Shown: positions 50,813 to 63,879, counted from the stretch's first letter. The stretch is 64,000 nt of DNA from Tribonema minus (GCA_017506865.1 JAFCMP010000006.1:489790-553789); one strand, 5' to 3'. Notes: generated by a model not told the origin, from the sequence alone. A program made the numbers and translations.

Positions 50813-53800
50813 GCGCGTGCTTCTGGTGTGGCGGCGCCGCGACGCGCCGCGCTCGCACCAGCAGCACCACGGAACGCTGCGGCAGCAGCGGCACCTTTGG
50901 GCGCTGCGCTGTCTGCAGTGCATGCAGCTTCTGCAGCAGCGGCGAGCGCCGCCCACGCAGCAGCTGCGCAGCAGAGCGTTACGACGGCGCAGCTTCCGTT
51001 GAGCGCTGCTGCTGAGGAGGCGCCCACGAACGCTGCTCAAGTCGCAACGGCGTGTTGGAGACCGGCGGCGTTGGCGGCGCCTGATGGTGCTGCACAGTCG
51101 CCGGCGACAACAACTACGACTGTACAGCGGTGGCCTATTTTGGGGCGACGTAAGTCCAGCGGCGCGCGGCTACGGCGCGCGCGCGCGGAGCGCCTGCAGC
51201 AGGAGCAGCGCGCTCGACAGCCGGTAGCACCCCTCAGCCCTATTCAGGAGCGTGGTACTCCAGCACGGAGACCCGTGCATGCTGCGGCGGGTCATGGAGT
51301 TGGCGCGCACGCGTCATCGCAAGGGGGGGTGAGGATACCACCAGCACCAGCAGTGAGTAGGTGCAGCACGGCTACAACTCAGTCACTTAAAGTTACTGCA
51401 ACTTCTGTGCCGGCACATTTGGCGACTGCAGCAGCTGCTGCGACGCGACACACGACAACTCCATCTTCTACACCAACTTCAACTCTGACATCAACTGCGA
51501 CTCCCACACATTCCTCAAGACCGCCTTCAGCACCACTCAGCGGCGGCGACGCTGCTGCGGCGGCGCACGCCGCCGACGACGCCGCCTTTGCAGCGGAGCA
51601 GCAGCGCAGGCTGATAGCTCTGCAGCGGCTTCATGCTTTCAAGGTGGATGGCACGGCTCAACCTGAGCCGCAGCGGCGGATGCGCAGCTGGGCGCCGGCG
51701 GCAGAGACCCTTGGCGCCATCGACGAGGTGCTGGACGGCGAGGCGGGCCTGACAGCGGTGGAGACAGCCATGGCAGAGGAGGCGCGCACTGTTGAGCGCT
51801 GCTTCGAGATACTGGCGATGTGGGCGCCGGAGGACGGAGCTGATGACGGGGCGGTCTTGGCATACTACGCTGAGGTGGCAGCGATGGAGGCCGCAGTACT
51901 ACCTGTACCACAGCAGGCAAGCATGCCCAACGTAAGGGGCAAACTCTATACTGACGTGCACTCTAGGTTCAAGGCCCGTTTACGCTCTGCGCGCGCACTA
52001 CGTTGCAAGTTTTCTAGGGACATTCTCTGGGACACTGGGGCCTCAATTACTGCCATCAGGGAGCAAGCATTCCGCAAATTAGTTGCATCAGGAGCCATAG
52101 AGCAACGGGATGTTCACCAACTCAGCAAACCTAGGGCAGTAGCCGGTGTTGACACATCCAAGAAGCCACAGCTCGTCACCCACGCTGTAGCGCTTCACTT
52201 TGAGGCTGATGGCCCAGACGGGGTAGCTTTCACTCAGCTGGCGCTCATTGTACCACATCTGCCACACGACATCATCATTGGGCGTGACCACATCAGCAGA
52301 CATAAGTGGCATGCAAGTCATAGTGGCAGTGGGCCCACATACGTGTATGGCGAGCCATCAGCAGAGTCCACCCCCAGCTTCAGTCCCAAAGTCCCAGTGT
52401 ACACCTACGGAGAGGAACGCGATTGGGTGGCAGTAGTGCGCGTCGCAACAGAGCTAGATGGCCTTGAACATGGTGTGCAGACAGTTTGGGTTCAAGTGAT
52501 GGAGTCTAATGGGATCACACCTGTCGTCTCCTGCCCGGGAGAACTGGACACAGCACATCTGACCATTGCGGAGGAATTCCTGAATCACATGTACACACGC
52601 GAGCTGACGGTTGGGCTGCATGCCAAGCCGGTCAAGCTCGAGCAGCGGGGGGGGGCCCTCTCGCTGCCACATGGCACCGTGCTGGGCAAGGCGCGGCCGC
52701 TACGTGAGGTACCTGACAGCGTGCTGGAACGGGACCCGAACGCGCGCGCCACGGCGGTAGAGGTTTACTGCGGCGCTGGCGGCCTGGCGGAGGGGCTCCA
52801 GCCCTACTTGAACGTCAAGCTAGCCGTTGACTCTGAGGAGCGCGCTCTTCGGATATACAAGGAGAATCACCCTCATACGGACGTCCGCCGCCGGGATATG
52901 GCGGACCCATCTACGCGCGCAGAGCTCATTGCAGATATGTGGCGGCTGCGCGCCGAGGTCTTATTAGGGGGCCCCCCCTGCCAGAAATTCTCAACAGCAG
53001 GGGAGGGGAGACGGCTTTGGGCATGGAGCACCTCTACTACATGCTGGAGGTAGCAATGGGCGCAGAGACCTGCCGACTACTGCAGATTGAAAATGTTCCG
53101 GGCCTTGGGGCGGCACCGGAGCTGGCGGAGTTTCTGCGCTGCGCAGCACACGGCGGCTTCACGGTGCAGCAGGAGCTAGTGATCACTGGTGCAGACAGCC
53201 GCATTGCTCAGACGCGCACGCATGTGTTTTGGCTGCTGGGGCGACCTGGCACTGGCGAGCACGACAGCGCGCGCATGCAGGCGTCTATGCACCAGGCAGT
53301 GCAGTTGCTGACATATGCCAAGCAGCACGCTGAGTACGACACCGTGCGCAACGTCACCAGCGACGTGCTTGACTCCAACGGTCAGCGGCGCGACTTCTTT
53401 GCAACAGTTGGCCGCAACACTAAGGCCAAACAGGTGCACTCTATGGACGGCCCGGCGCCGACCATTCGCGGCTGCACGTACCGCCGAAACCTGCAGCCTA
53501 ACATCGACGTGCGACCACAGGATGCTACGCAGGACCCGGCTGAGCACGCGCGCGCGGAGTACCTACCCTGGCATGCGCTGCGCGCCATCACAGCTTTCCC
53601 ACCTCGTACAAGTGGGATGCTCCAGAGCCGCCTGACGTCACTGCCTACTCACAGATGCTGGCAAACGCGGTGTGCCCGCAAATGGCGGACCTACTGGGGG
53701 GGATCCTGCTGCAGAGCGGATTGCTGCATGATGTTGTGGACCAGGCGGCGGCATCGTCGCTGCCAGATCCAGTACAAACCCTCATCAATTCTGGCACCCA

Positions 53801-53963
53801 CCACGCTTTCGGCAAGTATGGAGTGGCTCTTGCACAGGAGGCGCGCAGACGTGTGGCGCGCGGAGCGCGGGCGCCCCTCAAGCACAGGCTGCTGCAGCTG
53901 CGGCGGCGCCGGCGAGCGCTGCGACGGCGGCGCCGGCGAGCGCTGCTGCAGCAGCGCCGGTGA
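50813..53963 (+). pseudogene. Second copy of the retropepsin-methyltransferase reading frame, 5'-truncated
   Basis: It starts within the last Ala-rich unit and lacks Gag. The retropepsin active site is at about 52031 and the methyltransferase motifs I to X run from about 52757 to 53701. Both frame breaks of the first copy are present at the same places (near 53001-53021 and 53594-53621), so they predate the duplication or come with a common source. Confidence 0.85.
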
Positions 53964-54766
53964 GCGCTGCTGCAGCGGCGCCGGCGAGCGCTGCTGCGGC
54001 GGCAGCATATACAGGCATTGCGCGCAGTGCGCCGCGGGCTGCTGCCGCGGCGCCGCAGGGTGCCGCGCAGTCAGCGGCCGCGCCGCGGAGCTCTGCGACA
54101 AAAGAGACGTCTTCTGGCCCCGTACACGGCGACACTGCTGCTGCTGCGCAGGCAGCGGCTGCACGCCGGGACGCTGCGGCGGCATCGGTGCCGGCTGGCA
54201 CCGTGCGCGCTGCGGCCCAAGCTGCCTCAGGGGCGGCTCATAAGGATGTTGCGCAGGCAACAGTTGCGCGACGGAGCGCTGCGACGGCAGCGGCGCCCGA
54301 GGGCGCCGCGCCAGTCGCGGCGCGTGCTGCTGGTGTAGCGGCTGCGTCGGCGCGCGCCTCGCGCGCACCAGTGACACCAGGGCGTGCTGCAGCAGCAGCA
54401 GCGCCTGTGGGCGCCGCGCCAGCTGCAGCGCGCGCAGCCTCTTCGGTGGCGCCGACGAGCGCCGCCCAAGCGGCGGACGCGCAGCGGAGCGCTGCGGTGG
54501 CAGCGGCGCCTACGGGCGCCGCGCCTGTCGCGGCATACGCTGATTCTGCCGCGGCGCCGACCAGCGCCGCGCATGGAGTGGCAACACAACAGAGCACTGC
54601 GGCAGCAGCGGCGCATGCTGGCGCTGAACCGGAACCAACTGATGAAACAACTAGTCTCCGTACTACACTTCAGCAAGTGCAGGGAACAATGCAGAGAAGA
54701 CACCCACACACAACACAGCTGACCGAACTGTGCTATGTGTATTCTGGGGCTGCTGCTCTTGTCTGA
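53960..54766 (+). CDS. Second copy of the terminal Ala-rich domain
   Basis: I see no difference from 5664-6470. It ends in TGA at 54764-54766, followed by the twin hairpins at 54793-54844. Confidence 0.5.
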   Translation: MSAAAAAPASAAAAAAYTGIARSAPRAAAAAPQGAAQSAAAPRSSATKETSSGPVHGDTAAAAQAAAARRDAAAASVPAGTVRAAAQAASGAAHKDVAQATVARRSAATAAAPEGAAPVAARAAGVAAASARASRAPVTPGRAAAAAAPVGAAPAAARAASSVAPTSAAQAADAQRSAAVAAAPTGAAPVAAYADSAAAPTSAAHGVATQQSTAAAAAHAGAEPEPTDETTSLRTTLQQVQGTMQRRHPHTTQLTELCYVYSGAAALV

Positions 54767-55029
54767 GCCAAACAAACAACAACGAACAACTCGTAACTGC
54801 CAACCGTAACAGTTACAGGTGACACCCCAACATCCAGTGTCACCACAGTCACCCCCCCTAGATTGGAAAGGGTACTGCAAGGGGGACCCACTACACATAT
54901 GCAACATGACTCGCAAGCCAATGCTACACATTGCAATGACTCCTGTGCAAACGCAGTCAATATGCAAAGGCATGCCGCACAAGACGCCTCTCACACGCCG
55001 GGGTCTCTACCAAGCACATGACCGTGTGA

Positions 55030-57513
55030 CTACACATGCAATGATTCCAGCTGGGCTTGTGTGCCAACTAGGAACCAAGAACCATTCGATGCATCTGGGC
55101 GCGTGTTGTACAAGCTAGGGTCCAGTACTAGGGTCTGATACACCCCTTCAACAATCCAGAACACCCTATGAGCTATCTGTGTATGCCTTGTCTTCCCCTT
55201 TGAGACTACGCCCGTGAGCTCGCCCTCACACCAAGTAAGGTGCTCTTCGCCGCTTGGCTCCGTGAACTTGAAAACAGCCATAAGCTGCAGTCCGCTGATA
55301 GCTGCACTCTGCAACACCAATGTCGCAGGTGGCTGGAGTAACGCCTCCGCCAGAGGCGCAAGCTCATACGAGCCCGCACCACATTGGGCCAGAACGCCGC
55401 CAACGCCCCGCGCCTTGACGGCGCGTCGCAGCTGACGCTTGACCACCTGAGTGTTTGAGCCCGCCACTGTAATGTCGCGACAGGCAATGGCCTTGTTTAA
55501 TGTAGACCAGTACTCCTCGAGTACTTGGGGGCACTCATCTAGCTGCTCGGAGTCCTCCCACGAGTCAACTATCCCCCCACTGGTTGCACCCTCCCAGCGA
55601 ATTAGGTACTGTAGGCGGTGCCCCCGCCCGCGCGCTGCCGCCGCTACACGATGTTGAAGTATTGCCTCTACACCGTGCCGCTGGAAGTTGTGAGCAGCAA
55701 CGTCGTCAGTATAGAGTTTGCCCCTTACGTTGGGCATGCTTGCCTGCTGTGGTACAGGTAGTACTGCGGCCTCCATCGCTGCCACCTCAGCGTAGTATGC
55801 CAAGACCGCCCCGTCATCAGCTCCGTCCTCCGGCGCCCACATCGCCAGTATCTCGAAGCAGCGCTCAACAGTGCGCGCCTCCTCTGCCATGGCTATCTCC
55901 ACCGCTGTCAGGCCCGCCTCGCCGTCCAGCACCTCATCGATGGCGCCAAGGGTCTCTGCCGCCGGCGCCCAGCTGCGCATCCGCCGCTGCGGCTCAGGTT
56001 GAGCCGTGCCATCCACCTTGAAAGCATGAAGCCGCTGCAGAGCTATCAGCCTGCGCTGCTGCTCCGCTGCAAAGGCGGCGTCGTCGGCGGCGTGCGCCGC
56101 CGCAGCAGCGTCGCCGCCGCTGAGTGGTGCTGAAGGCGGTCTTGAGGAATGTGTGGGAGTCGCAGTTGATGTCAGAGTTGAAGTTGGTGTAGAAGATGGA
56201 GTTGTCGTGTGTCGCGTCGCAGCAGCTGCTGCAGTCGCCAAATATGGCGCCGTTGCCGGCGCAGAAGTTGCAGTTGTAGCCGTGCTGCAGCTACTCACTG
56301 CTGGTGCTGGTGGTATCCTCACCCCCCCTTGCGATGACGCGTGCGCGCCAACTCCATGACCCGCCGCAGCATGCACGGGTCTCCGTGCTGGAGTACCACG
56401 CTCCTGAATAGGGCTGAGGGGTGCTACCGGCTGTCGAGCGCGCTGCTCCTGCTGCAGGCGCTCCGCGCGCGCGCGCCGTAGCCGCGCGCCGCTGGACTTA
56501 CGTCGCCCCAAAATAGGCCACCGCTGTACAGTCGTAGTTGTTGTCGCCGGCGACTGTGCAGCACCATCAGGCGCCGCCAACGCCGCCGGTCTCCAACACG
56601 CCGTTGCGACTTGAGCAGCGTTCGTGGGCGCCTCCTCAGCAGCAGCGCTCAACGGAAGCTGCGCCGTCGTAACGCTCTGCTGCGCAGCTGCTGCGTGGGC
56701 GGCGCTCGCCGCTGCTGCAGAAGCTGCATGCACTGCAGACAGCGCAGCGCCCAAAGGTGCCGCTGCTGCCGCAGCGTTCCGTGGTGCTGCTGGTGCGAGC
56801 GCGGCGCGTCGCGGCGCCGCCACACCAGAAGCACGCGCCGCGACTGGCGCGGCGCCCGAGGGCGCTGCTGCCATCGCAACGCCCCGCTGCGCGTCATCCT
56901 CTTGGGCGGCGCTCGACGGCGCCACTGAAGAAGCTGCGCGCGCCGCAGCTTGCGCGACGTCCATAGACACCGCTGCTGCCGCAGCCCTCCGTGGTGCTGT
57001 TGGTGCGTGCGCGGCGCGCGCAGGCACCGCCAAACCAGCAGCACGCGCCGCGACCGGCGCGGTGCCCGAGGGCGCCGCTGCCATCGCAGCGCTTCGTTGC
57101 GCGTCGGCCGTTTGGGCGGCGCTCACCAGCACCCCCGCAGAAGCCGCGCGTGCTGCAGCTTGCGCGACGTCAGTAGGCGCCGCTGCTGCCACAGCACTCC
57201 GTAGTGCCTCTGGTGCGTGCGCGGCGCGCCGCGGCGCCGCCACACCAGAAGTACGCGCTGCGACTGGCGCGGCGCCCGCCGGCGAGGGCGCCGCTGCCAC
57301 CGCAGCGCTCCGCTGCGCGTCAGCTGCTTGGGCGGCGCTCGCTGTCGCCCCCGCAGACGTCGCGCGCACTGCAGCTTGCGCGACGCCCGCAGGCGCCGCT
57401 GCTGCCGCAGCGTCTCTGACTGTCGTCGGGGGGAGGGCGTCACTCCCCCCCCCAGTGACACTAGAGGCTCCAAGTGCTCCCCCCCAGGCAGGAGTGGGCT
57501 GGGGGTCGCACCC
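55030..57513 (-). CDS. Second copy of the Ala-rich, chromodomain and Tudor-like protein
   Basis: Same frame and length as 6734-9217, ATG at 57369, UAG upstream at 57514-57516. Chromodomain at about 55704-55500. Confidence 0.75.
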   Translation of the reverse strand, partial: GCDPQPTPAWGGALGASSVTGGGSDALPPTTVRDAAAAAAPAGVAQAAVRATSAGATASAAQAADAQRSAAVAAAPSPAGAAPVAARTSGVAAPRRAAHAPEALRSAVAAAAPTDVAQAAARAASAGVLVSAAQTADAQRSAAMAAAPSGTAPVAARAAGLAVPARAAHAPTAPRRAAAAAVSMDVAQAAARAASSVAPSSAAQEDDAQRGVAMAAAPSGAAPVAARASGVAAPRRAALAPAAPRNAAAAAAPLGAALSAVHAASAAAASAAHAAAAQQSVTTAQLPLSAAAEEAPTNAAQVATACWRPAALAAPDGAAQSPATTTTTVQRWPILGRRKSSGARLRRARAERLQQEQRARQPVAPLSPIQERGTPARRPVHAAAGHGVGAHASSQGGVRIPPAPAVSSCSTATTATSAPATAPYLATAAAAATRHTTTPSSTPTSTLTSTATPTHSSRPPSAPLSGGDAAAAAHAADDAAFAAEQQRRLIALQRLHAFKVDGTAQPEPQRRMRSWAPAAETLGAIDEVLDGEAGLTAVEIAMAEEARTVERCFEILAMWAPEDGADDGAVLAYYAEVAAMEAAVLPVPQQASMPNVRGKLYTDDVAAHNFQRHGVEAILQHRVAAAARGRGHRLQYLIRWEGATSGGIVDSWEDSEQLDECPQVLEEYWSTLNKAIACRDITVAGSNTQVVKRQLRRAVKARGVGGVLAQCGAGSYELAPLAEALLQPPATLVLQSAAISGLQLMAVFKFTEPSGEEHLTWCEGELTGVVSKGKTRHTQIAHRVFWIVEGVYQTLVLDPSLYNTRPDASNGSWFLVGTQAQLESLHV

Positions 57514-59351
57514 CTAGGTGCCCCTGTTGCCACTGTTGCCACGGCCGCAGCAGCCGTAGCCGCCCCCGTAGCGGTTGTAGCTCCTGCCACTGCCAGCGCC
57601 ACTTCCGCTTCCACCATCTGCAGAATCTCTGCTGCGCGGGCCCTGAAGCGAGGAGGCATCGCCGCTGTTGAAAGCACGTACGCGCGACCGGAGTGCCTGC
57701 CACGTCGTCTGGTTCGTAGGCGCAAATTTCTGCACCTGTGGGCGTTGTACTGCTGCCGCTGCCCAACCTGCGTGGTTGAATGCCTCCGAGCATGCGCTGA
57801 ACAGGTGATCACCGCCGCAGTTGTAGCACCCCAGCGCGTTACCCCGCGCCCGCTCCGAGCTGGTGAATTTCTCCTCCACCACTGCCAACAGAGCCATAGA
57901 GTTCAGTGTCACTGATTCACGCTGCTGCCTGCGCCTCCTGTCGCCCAGCGCGTAATCATTGGTGCCACCACCACCACTGCCGCCACTTAGACCGCTGGCG
58001 CCTCCGCCTGAGCCCGTGCTGAGTGTCTCCGGGTATATAGAGTAGCCGGCGGGTGCGCCGCTGGCGAGATGCTGCACGGAGCGGTGCGCCTTGAGCGCCT
58101 CAAGCGCCTGGTGCATGCTGTAGCGTGTGTGGCGGTTGATGATGTCCCGAATGTTGTCCTGCGCGGCAGTCATTGGGTATTGCCTGTTCACCAAGCCCGT
58201 AAGAGCTTGGACGCGTAGGTTGTCGTTTGTCGGGTCGATCATTGCGGACAGGTTGCACTTGGACTGCATGTAGTTGAGCGCATCATGGAATGGCGTGTCT
58301 TTGCGCACCGCCACGCGTAACAGGTCCGCCGCAATGCGAGAAGGCTGACCTTGCTGGAAGTGCTCCCCCAGTTGTTCCATGAGCCACTCGTAGAGCTGCA
58401 GGTCTCTCGTGCCAGCCGCCACCCCCCGTGCGCCCTCCGCGATCCATTGTTCTGCCTGCTCGCGCACCGTTGCTGCTGCAGGGTGCGAGCCCCGTAAGGC
58501 GACGCACAGGCCCATGGTGAAGGGGGCCAGCCATTCGCAACCAAAGTCGTCCTCCCTGTTGAGCACCTGCGGCAGCTTGGCCTTCTGGCGCGCGAGTGAG
58601 CAGGCGTGGCGCAGGTGCACCAGCAGTTGACTGCCAATCTGCCACACGACATACTCGTCGCCGCGGTTTACAGGCGTGAGGCCATGGAACAGCTTGTCCA
58701 AGTCTGCCGGTACACGGCACAGAGCCCAGCCATCACGATCAAAGTTGTCGTCGCGGCTGCCTCCACTGCCGCCACCACCAGCGCCACCTGCACCACCGCC
58801 GCCTCCACTGCCGCCGCCGCTGCCGCCGCCAGAGGCTGCGCCAACCGGGTACACTGCCCCGGGGCGATCTAGAGGGGCCGCTGCCGCCTCCGCCGCCGCC
58901 GCCGCCGCCATCGCCGCCACCGCCGCCTCCGGCGCCGCCGCTGCCTGCAGCGCCGCCGCTGCTGCCGGCGCCGCCGCTGCTGCCGGCGCCGCAAGCGCGG
59001 CGCCAAAGTCGCTGCTGCCGCTGTCCGCGAGGGTGGCAGCAGGCAAGGCAGTTGGCGCAGCAGTCGTCGATGGCCTCTGCTGGGTAGCCGCTGCTTGCAT
59101 AGTACCTGGGGCGGCCGCCATTGCGGCCGTTGGCGCCGCCGATAGGCCAGCCTTGGCCCTCCGTAGCTGCTGAGCCTCTGCCGTAGCTGCATCGCGCTGC
59201 ATAGTAAGTGTCATCAGAGCCTGATGGAAGCAGCTCTGATCTGCTGCATGCTGCAGCTGCAGCTGAGCGTCGGGCTTCATAGTAGGTTGCGCTGTGGGTG
59301 CCAAAGTCGCATCCGACGAGTCAGCAGCGTAGCTGCTTGTTACACGTTTCC
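57514..59351 (-). CDS. Second copy of Gag with zinc knuckle
   Basis: It is uninterrupted like 9218-11055. One base change near 57587 turns a Gly codon to Ser in the Gly-rich tail. It has the same extra A near 59349 separating it from the coiled-coil N-terminus. Confidence 0.72.
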
Positions 59352-60256
59352 AGTTGTTGACGCAGTGGCCGGGCGTCAGCGCCGCCAGCAGGAATGGTCG
59401 GCGCCGCCGATCCGCTCGGCGACACGTGCTTTCCAGGCCCAGCCAATGGTGCAGCGTATGGCGCAATAGGCGGTCGTGCCACGCTGCTGCTGCGGATCGT
59501 ACTAAGCGGCACTGCCGGGCCGCTGGTGCTGAAGTCTGCTACTGACACGCTGTCCTCGGGAGCCACACTGGGTGCTGCGCTGCCAAAGTTGTTACCCACA
59601 GAGTGGAAGGATGTCTCATACGCCGTTGTGGTACGACGCTGCGCATCAAGCATCGCACCTTTAGTGCCCACCTCAAGTAGCTGGCGCCGCATGTCCCCCA
59701 CGCCCTCTGCAGCGTTGTTGTGCCGCCGCAGCAGATCCTCTTGCCGCGCGATCACCTCGGAGTCCTCCATGCGCTTTTGCCCCTGCGCAACCTCCGCTGC
59801 CACTCCTGACAGGCGCTCACCCATGTGGATCAGCCGCAACTCCGCAGTCGCAATCCTCTCACCGACCTCCGCGATGCTCCCCGCGATGGCCGCCATGTCT
59901 CCTTGTATGACAGGAATCACATCCTGTACCAGCGCGTCCATGTCGCGCTGTGATGCTGCACCGCCTGCGATGGTGGGGCCACTCCCCATCTGCGCCAGTG
60001 CACTAGCGTGCTCCGCCAGCTGCATCTGGTGCCTGCGCAGCGATGTGTCGATACCGGGCAAGTTGTGCGTAATTACCATGCACAGATCCTGCCCCATGAG
60101 AGAGGTGGTGTTGGCCACCCCTGCGAGCCCCCCTTTGAGGCTGGTTACCTCGGACTGCAGGAACTGCAACTCCATGTTGAGCTGCAAGTCCAAGTCCTCC
60201 TCGGCAGTCATATGCCCCACCGTCGCAGCTTCCTTTCGCTGCTCCTCCTGCTCCAT
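59321..60256 (-). CDS. Second copy of the Gag N-terminal coiled-coil frame
   Basis: Same as 11025-11960, ending early at TGA because of the shared one-base insertion. Confidence 0.7.
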   Translation of the reverse strand: MEQEEQRKEAATVGHMTAEEDLDLQLNMELQFLQSEVTSLKGGLAGVANTTSLMGQDLCMVITHNLPGIDTSLRRHQMQLAEHASALAQMGSGPTIAGGAASQRDMDALVQDVIPVIQGDMAAIAGSIAEVGERIATAELRLIHMGERLSGVAAEVAQGQKRMEDSEVIARQEDLLRRHNNAAEGVGDMRRQLLEVGTKGAMLDAQRRTTTAYETSFHSVGNNFGSAAPSVAPEDSVSVADFSTSGPAVPLSTIRSSSVARPPIAPYAAPLAGPGKHVSPSGSAAPTIPAGGADARPLRQQLETCNKQLRC

Positions 60257-60296
60257 TTCACGCTCCCTAGGGGGGGGCGGGAGTACCCTTCACATT

Positions 60297-60736
60297 GAGG
60301 ACATTGCTTGAGGTTTGGAGTAACATGGAGCGAGCGCTTGGGATAGCATTCCCAGACAAGATAATGCAGAGACGGCTTGCAAGAGCAGGCATGACGTTGG
60401 CTCAGCACTCCAAATACGCCTCTGGTCTACGCCGTGGTTCGGTTACCCCAACACAGACACATAGGAGTCCTCTCGTAGTTGAAGCCAGCACATCTTCGTC
60501 TGTAAGGAGCACTGCTGTAGTGTACACCATAGCTCTGGTACGCTATCCCCTTGGCCACGCGCGCTGCAACAATTTTGGAGCGTGCGCGTGCCACATTGTG
60601 ATGCTGCATTGAGCCGTTGTGTGACCTGTTGTAATTGTGCAAGTGCTGCACAGTGAACCGTGCGGTCATCAAAGACGTAGGCGGCGCCGTGGGCTGTGAG
60701 CTGCAAGCAGCGCACACAGGGACTAAAAGCCATGCT
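60297..60736 (-). repeat. Dispersed repeat R1, copy 4 (in the duplicate)
   Basis: Equivalent to 12001-12440, with one change near 60589 (gcgtgccac for gcgcgccac). Confidence 0.65.
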
Positions 60737-61312
60737 CCATCCCTTGCCTCTTAGAGCGACACGATTATTTAATTATAAGCATTAGCAATGAAAAGGGGTG
60801 GGCTATGGATGGAACTGCATGCGATTTGGTACACATGGCGAAAACGACACAGCGCATGTGCATGGCAGCATGACCAAGGCGCTGGATGCCACACAAGCAA
60901 CACAAACGCGCGATGGGCATCACTCGAAGTTTTCATAGGCCACTGACATGGTAGTCATGACAAATGACAACTGGACCTGGACTGTCTGAGTGTTGTGCTG
61001 TGCAATCGCATTTGCAGTTGAGATTGTGCGAAACGTTGGCTGCAGTAGGCGTGCCACAGTATGTCAACTTCCCCCCTGTTGCGTTGGAAATAGTGGCAGT
61101 GGACACAAACTCAGCAAGAGTGAGGCATGAAGTGAAACTCTTATGCAGTCAGTCAAGTGCCGAGTGAGTGCAAACGCAAGCCGCAATGCGCATCAGATCA
61201 ACGAGTGTGCACATAGTGTGTCAACCGCATGCTGTGGCGACTTTAGTATTGACAAACCATCACAGCAAAAGGAATGCAGGGATAGCAAGCACACATATAG
61301 TATGAACAGCTT

Positions 61313-61386
61313 CACACCGGCAGGAATTGAACCCGCATCTCCAGGGCATGTACTGTGCTGGTGTGCTTCCATTGCACCACGGTGTG
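61313..61386 (-). tRNA. tRNA-like sequence, copy 5 (in the duplicate)
   Basis: Identical to copy 1 at 13017-13090. Confidence 0.55.
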
Positions 61387-61395
61387 TATGATGAT

Positions 61396-62246
61396 GCAAC
61401 ACAACTACATGCTGGTCTCTCTTGGTGGACCTGAACCGGCAAGGCTCAGCTCCAAGCCCCCGCACCACGACAAGGTGGAGACCGCATTTGCGGGGGAACT
61501 ACCTACACAAGCGATGCAGCACGCCAAGCAACAACAAGCCTGCGGAACATCGAATCCCAGCACAATCTGCACGATTTGCGTCAGTCTCCCAGGTTGCAAC
61601 GTGGGCAGACTGGTCTGAGATGCGATGTACGCAGCCTTACTGGTGCTGGACGCACTGCGACCAGGCAGTACGACCAGACGAGAGCATGCTGCTAAACACA
61701 GGCACGGCCTAGGAGGAGAGAGGGCAGCAGCCCCTTCTCTTCCAGAGGAGGGCACCCAGCGACGACTGGGTGCGTGCCCTCCCGCGGATCTTAGACCCTC
61801 TCATTGCTGCTTAGAGTGTCGGCCGTGGCTAGACCGGCGGTCGCCATGGGTTGATATGTCAGCACGAACTGTGCCCTGTCAGCCCTGCTGCGCTGCCGCA
61901 ACAGCAGAGCCTTCCAGGCAGCCAACAAGTGGTTGACTTCTGAAAGCCTGGGTATCATGTGTTCTAACAACAGCTCTTGTCTGGCCTTTACCTGTTGTTT
62001 CGTGGTGCCGCCAGGTCGTGTGCCCAGGCCAAAGCGCTGCGCACTTTCAAGTGGAGGCGATGACCTTGTGGTACCTCCAGACACGCGCCCGCCACAGCCC
62101 AAGCGCGCCTACGCCACCAGGGACGGCCTAGGCATAGCAGTAAGTGACTGCGATTGCCTCAAAGGAAAGCAGCAATGCCTTCCTTGCAATCAGGCTGCCA
62201 TCTCGTGCGAGCCGCCAGCAGTGTGACCTCGGCACACACAGACTGC
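61396..62246. repeat. Conserved core of the paralogous block, copy in the duplicate
   Basis: Equivalent to 13100-13950, hairpin at 61747-61782. Confidence 0.65.
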
Positions 62247-63879
62247 AATCAGCCTCAGTGCAGCATGATCATGAAGCATGAAGCATGCAGCATGAAGCAT
62301 GCAGCATGAGGCTCCTGGTGCTCGTAGGCGCGTGGTCTTGTGTGCCAGCCATTCGATTCGGCAGTTTCACACAAGTTGAAGTGAAGTTGTGAAGTGAAGT
62401 TGGTGAAGTGAAGTTGGTTCAATGTTTTTCATTACTGAACTTGAAACTGTAGAGAGCGATGGTAGGCTCCGCTCGGCACGTTGCTCCTGTGTGTTACGCC
62501 ACTTCAATCAGTGAGCTTCAGCTGCTGTCCCTGGTGGTGGCTCGAGCGTGATCACCTGCATCCACGCGCCAGCACTCTAGGAGGAAAGCCCTATTTTAGT
62601 TGTGGCTGTCCACAGATTCTGGTTGTTGTGGGAAACGCAAACAAACTTTTTTCTTTGGAAGTGCACTAAACAAAGTTAGATGTTGGTGAGAAAAACCTCA
62701 GGGCTTTCACCAATCGCCACTGACTTTCAGGGGGCTCTGTTCTTCAGTGGAGTTTTCCCGATTTGACATTACTGCGATACTTCTGTATCTTGGTCAGAGC
62801 CAGTACACATGGTCAGTATGCTGTGTCATTCGGCAGGAAAACGAAGCCCACAAGTCGTCCGCAAGCATTCTTTCATTGTCGATTGTCCCCAAACTCTTTA
62901 GGACAGAGCAATAGCAAACGATTATCATTTGCTGCAATAATGCTGCAGTAGACATAGACGCTTCTGGTACCTGCCGTCGGGGAGCAGGGGCTGAAGCTGC
63001 TGGAGGCTGTGGCGACGGAGTATGCCAGCAGGATGTCAGTGCCCGGAGGAGCGCGCCCTCAAGCTCTTAAGGGCATCACCCTGGCGCGCTTACGCTCGGC
63101 TCTGTCGGCAGCGCTCCACATGGCGTACTCTGGCCGTGTCATGACACACATGGCAGAATTGGCAGAATCCAGGGGGGGGGGGGCACATGGAGGAGGACGT
63201 AGGGAGGATCCCGAGATGCCATTTGGCGGCGGCGGCGTTTGAGTGGTTGTCGTTACGACACTTTCAGACTGTCATACGACATGTAGATTCCGTACAGCTA
63301 GATGCCAATCATCTGGGCTTTTTCGCGCCTTGAGCGAGAAATAATAAAAGTACCTGCCGTCACAGGTGTTTGTGTTTGCATGTACAAGATCTCGAGCCAG
63401 GAGTTTGTGTTTGCATGTGGAAGAACGACATGCATGCAAACACAACGACCGGGGACATGTGCCTTGCTCACCAAGTAGTTCCTCCGCCCACCATCTGATT
63501 GGGGGGCCAAATGGGGCACGTTGTGGGAGGATATTAGTCACTTCAACATCACCTCGACGAGCGGTTACGCCTCCTGAAACGTTTTGAGCGAAGAGTAGTT
63601 GTCGCTGTGGCGCGGGCGCGGTTGTGGGGGCGGCGGCGGCAGAGCGGAGCCTTGGCGTAGGCAAGACGGTCTTGAGGGCAAGTTGCTGCAAGGTTGTGTG
63701 CATCGTGCTCTGCGTGCTTTCTAAACATGCCTGAGGATAAGGCATGGCTTTTTCTTTCAAGCAAGCCTCATAGGAGAGCTCGGCATTTACACAACGCCTT
63801 CGACAGCTAGAGTCTGAATTTATTCGTTGCTGTCGATTTTAACGCTGACAGCCGCCATGCTGCCAAATCACTTGTGCAG

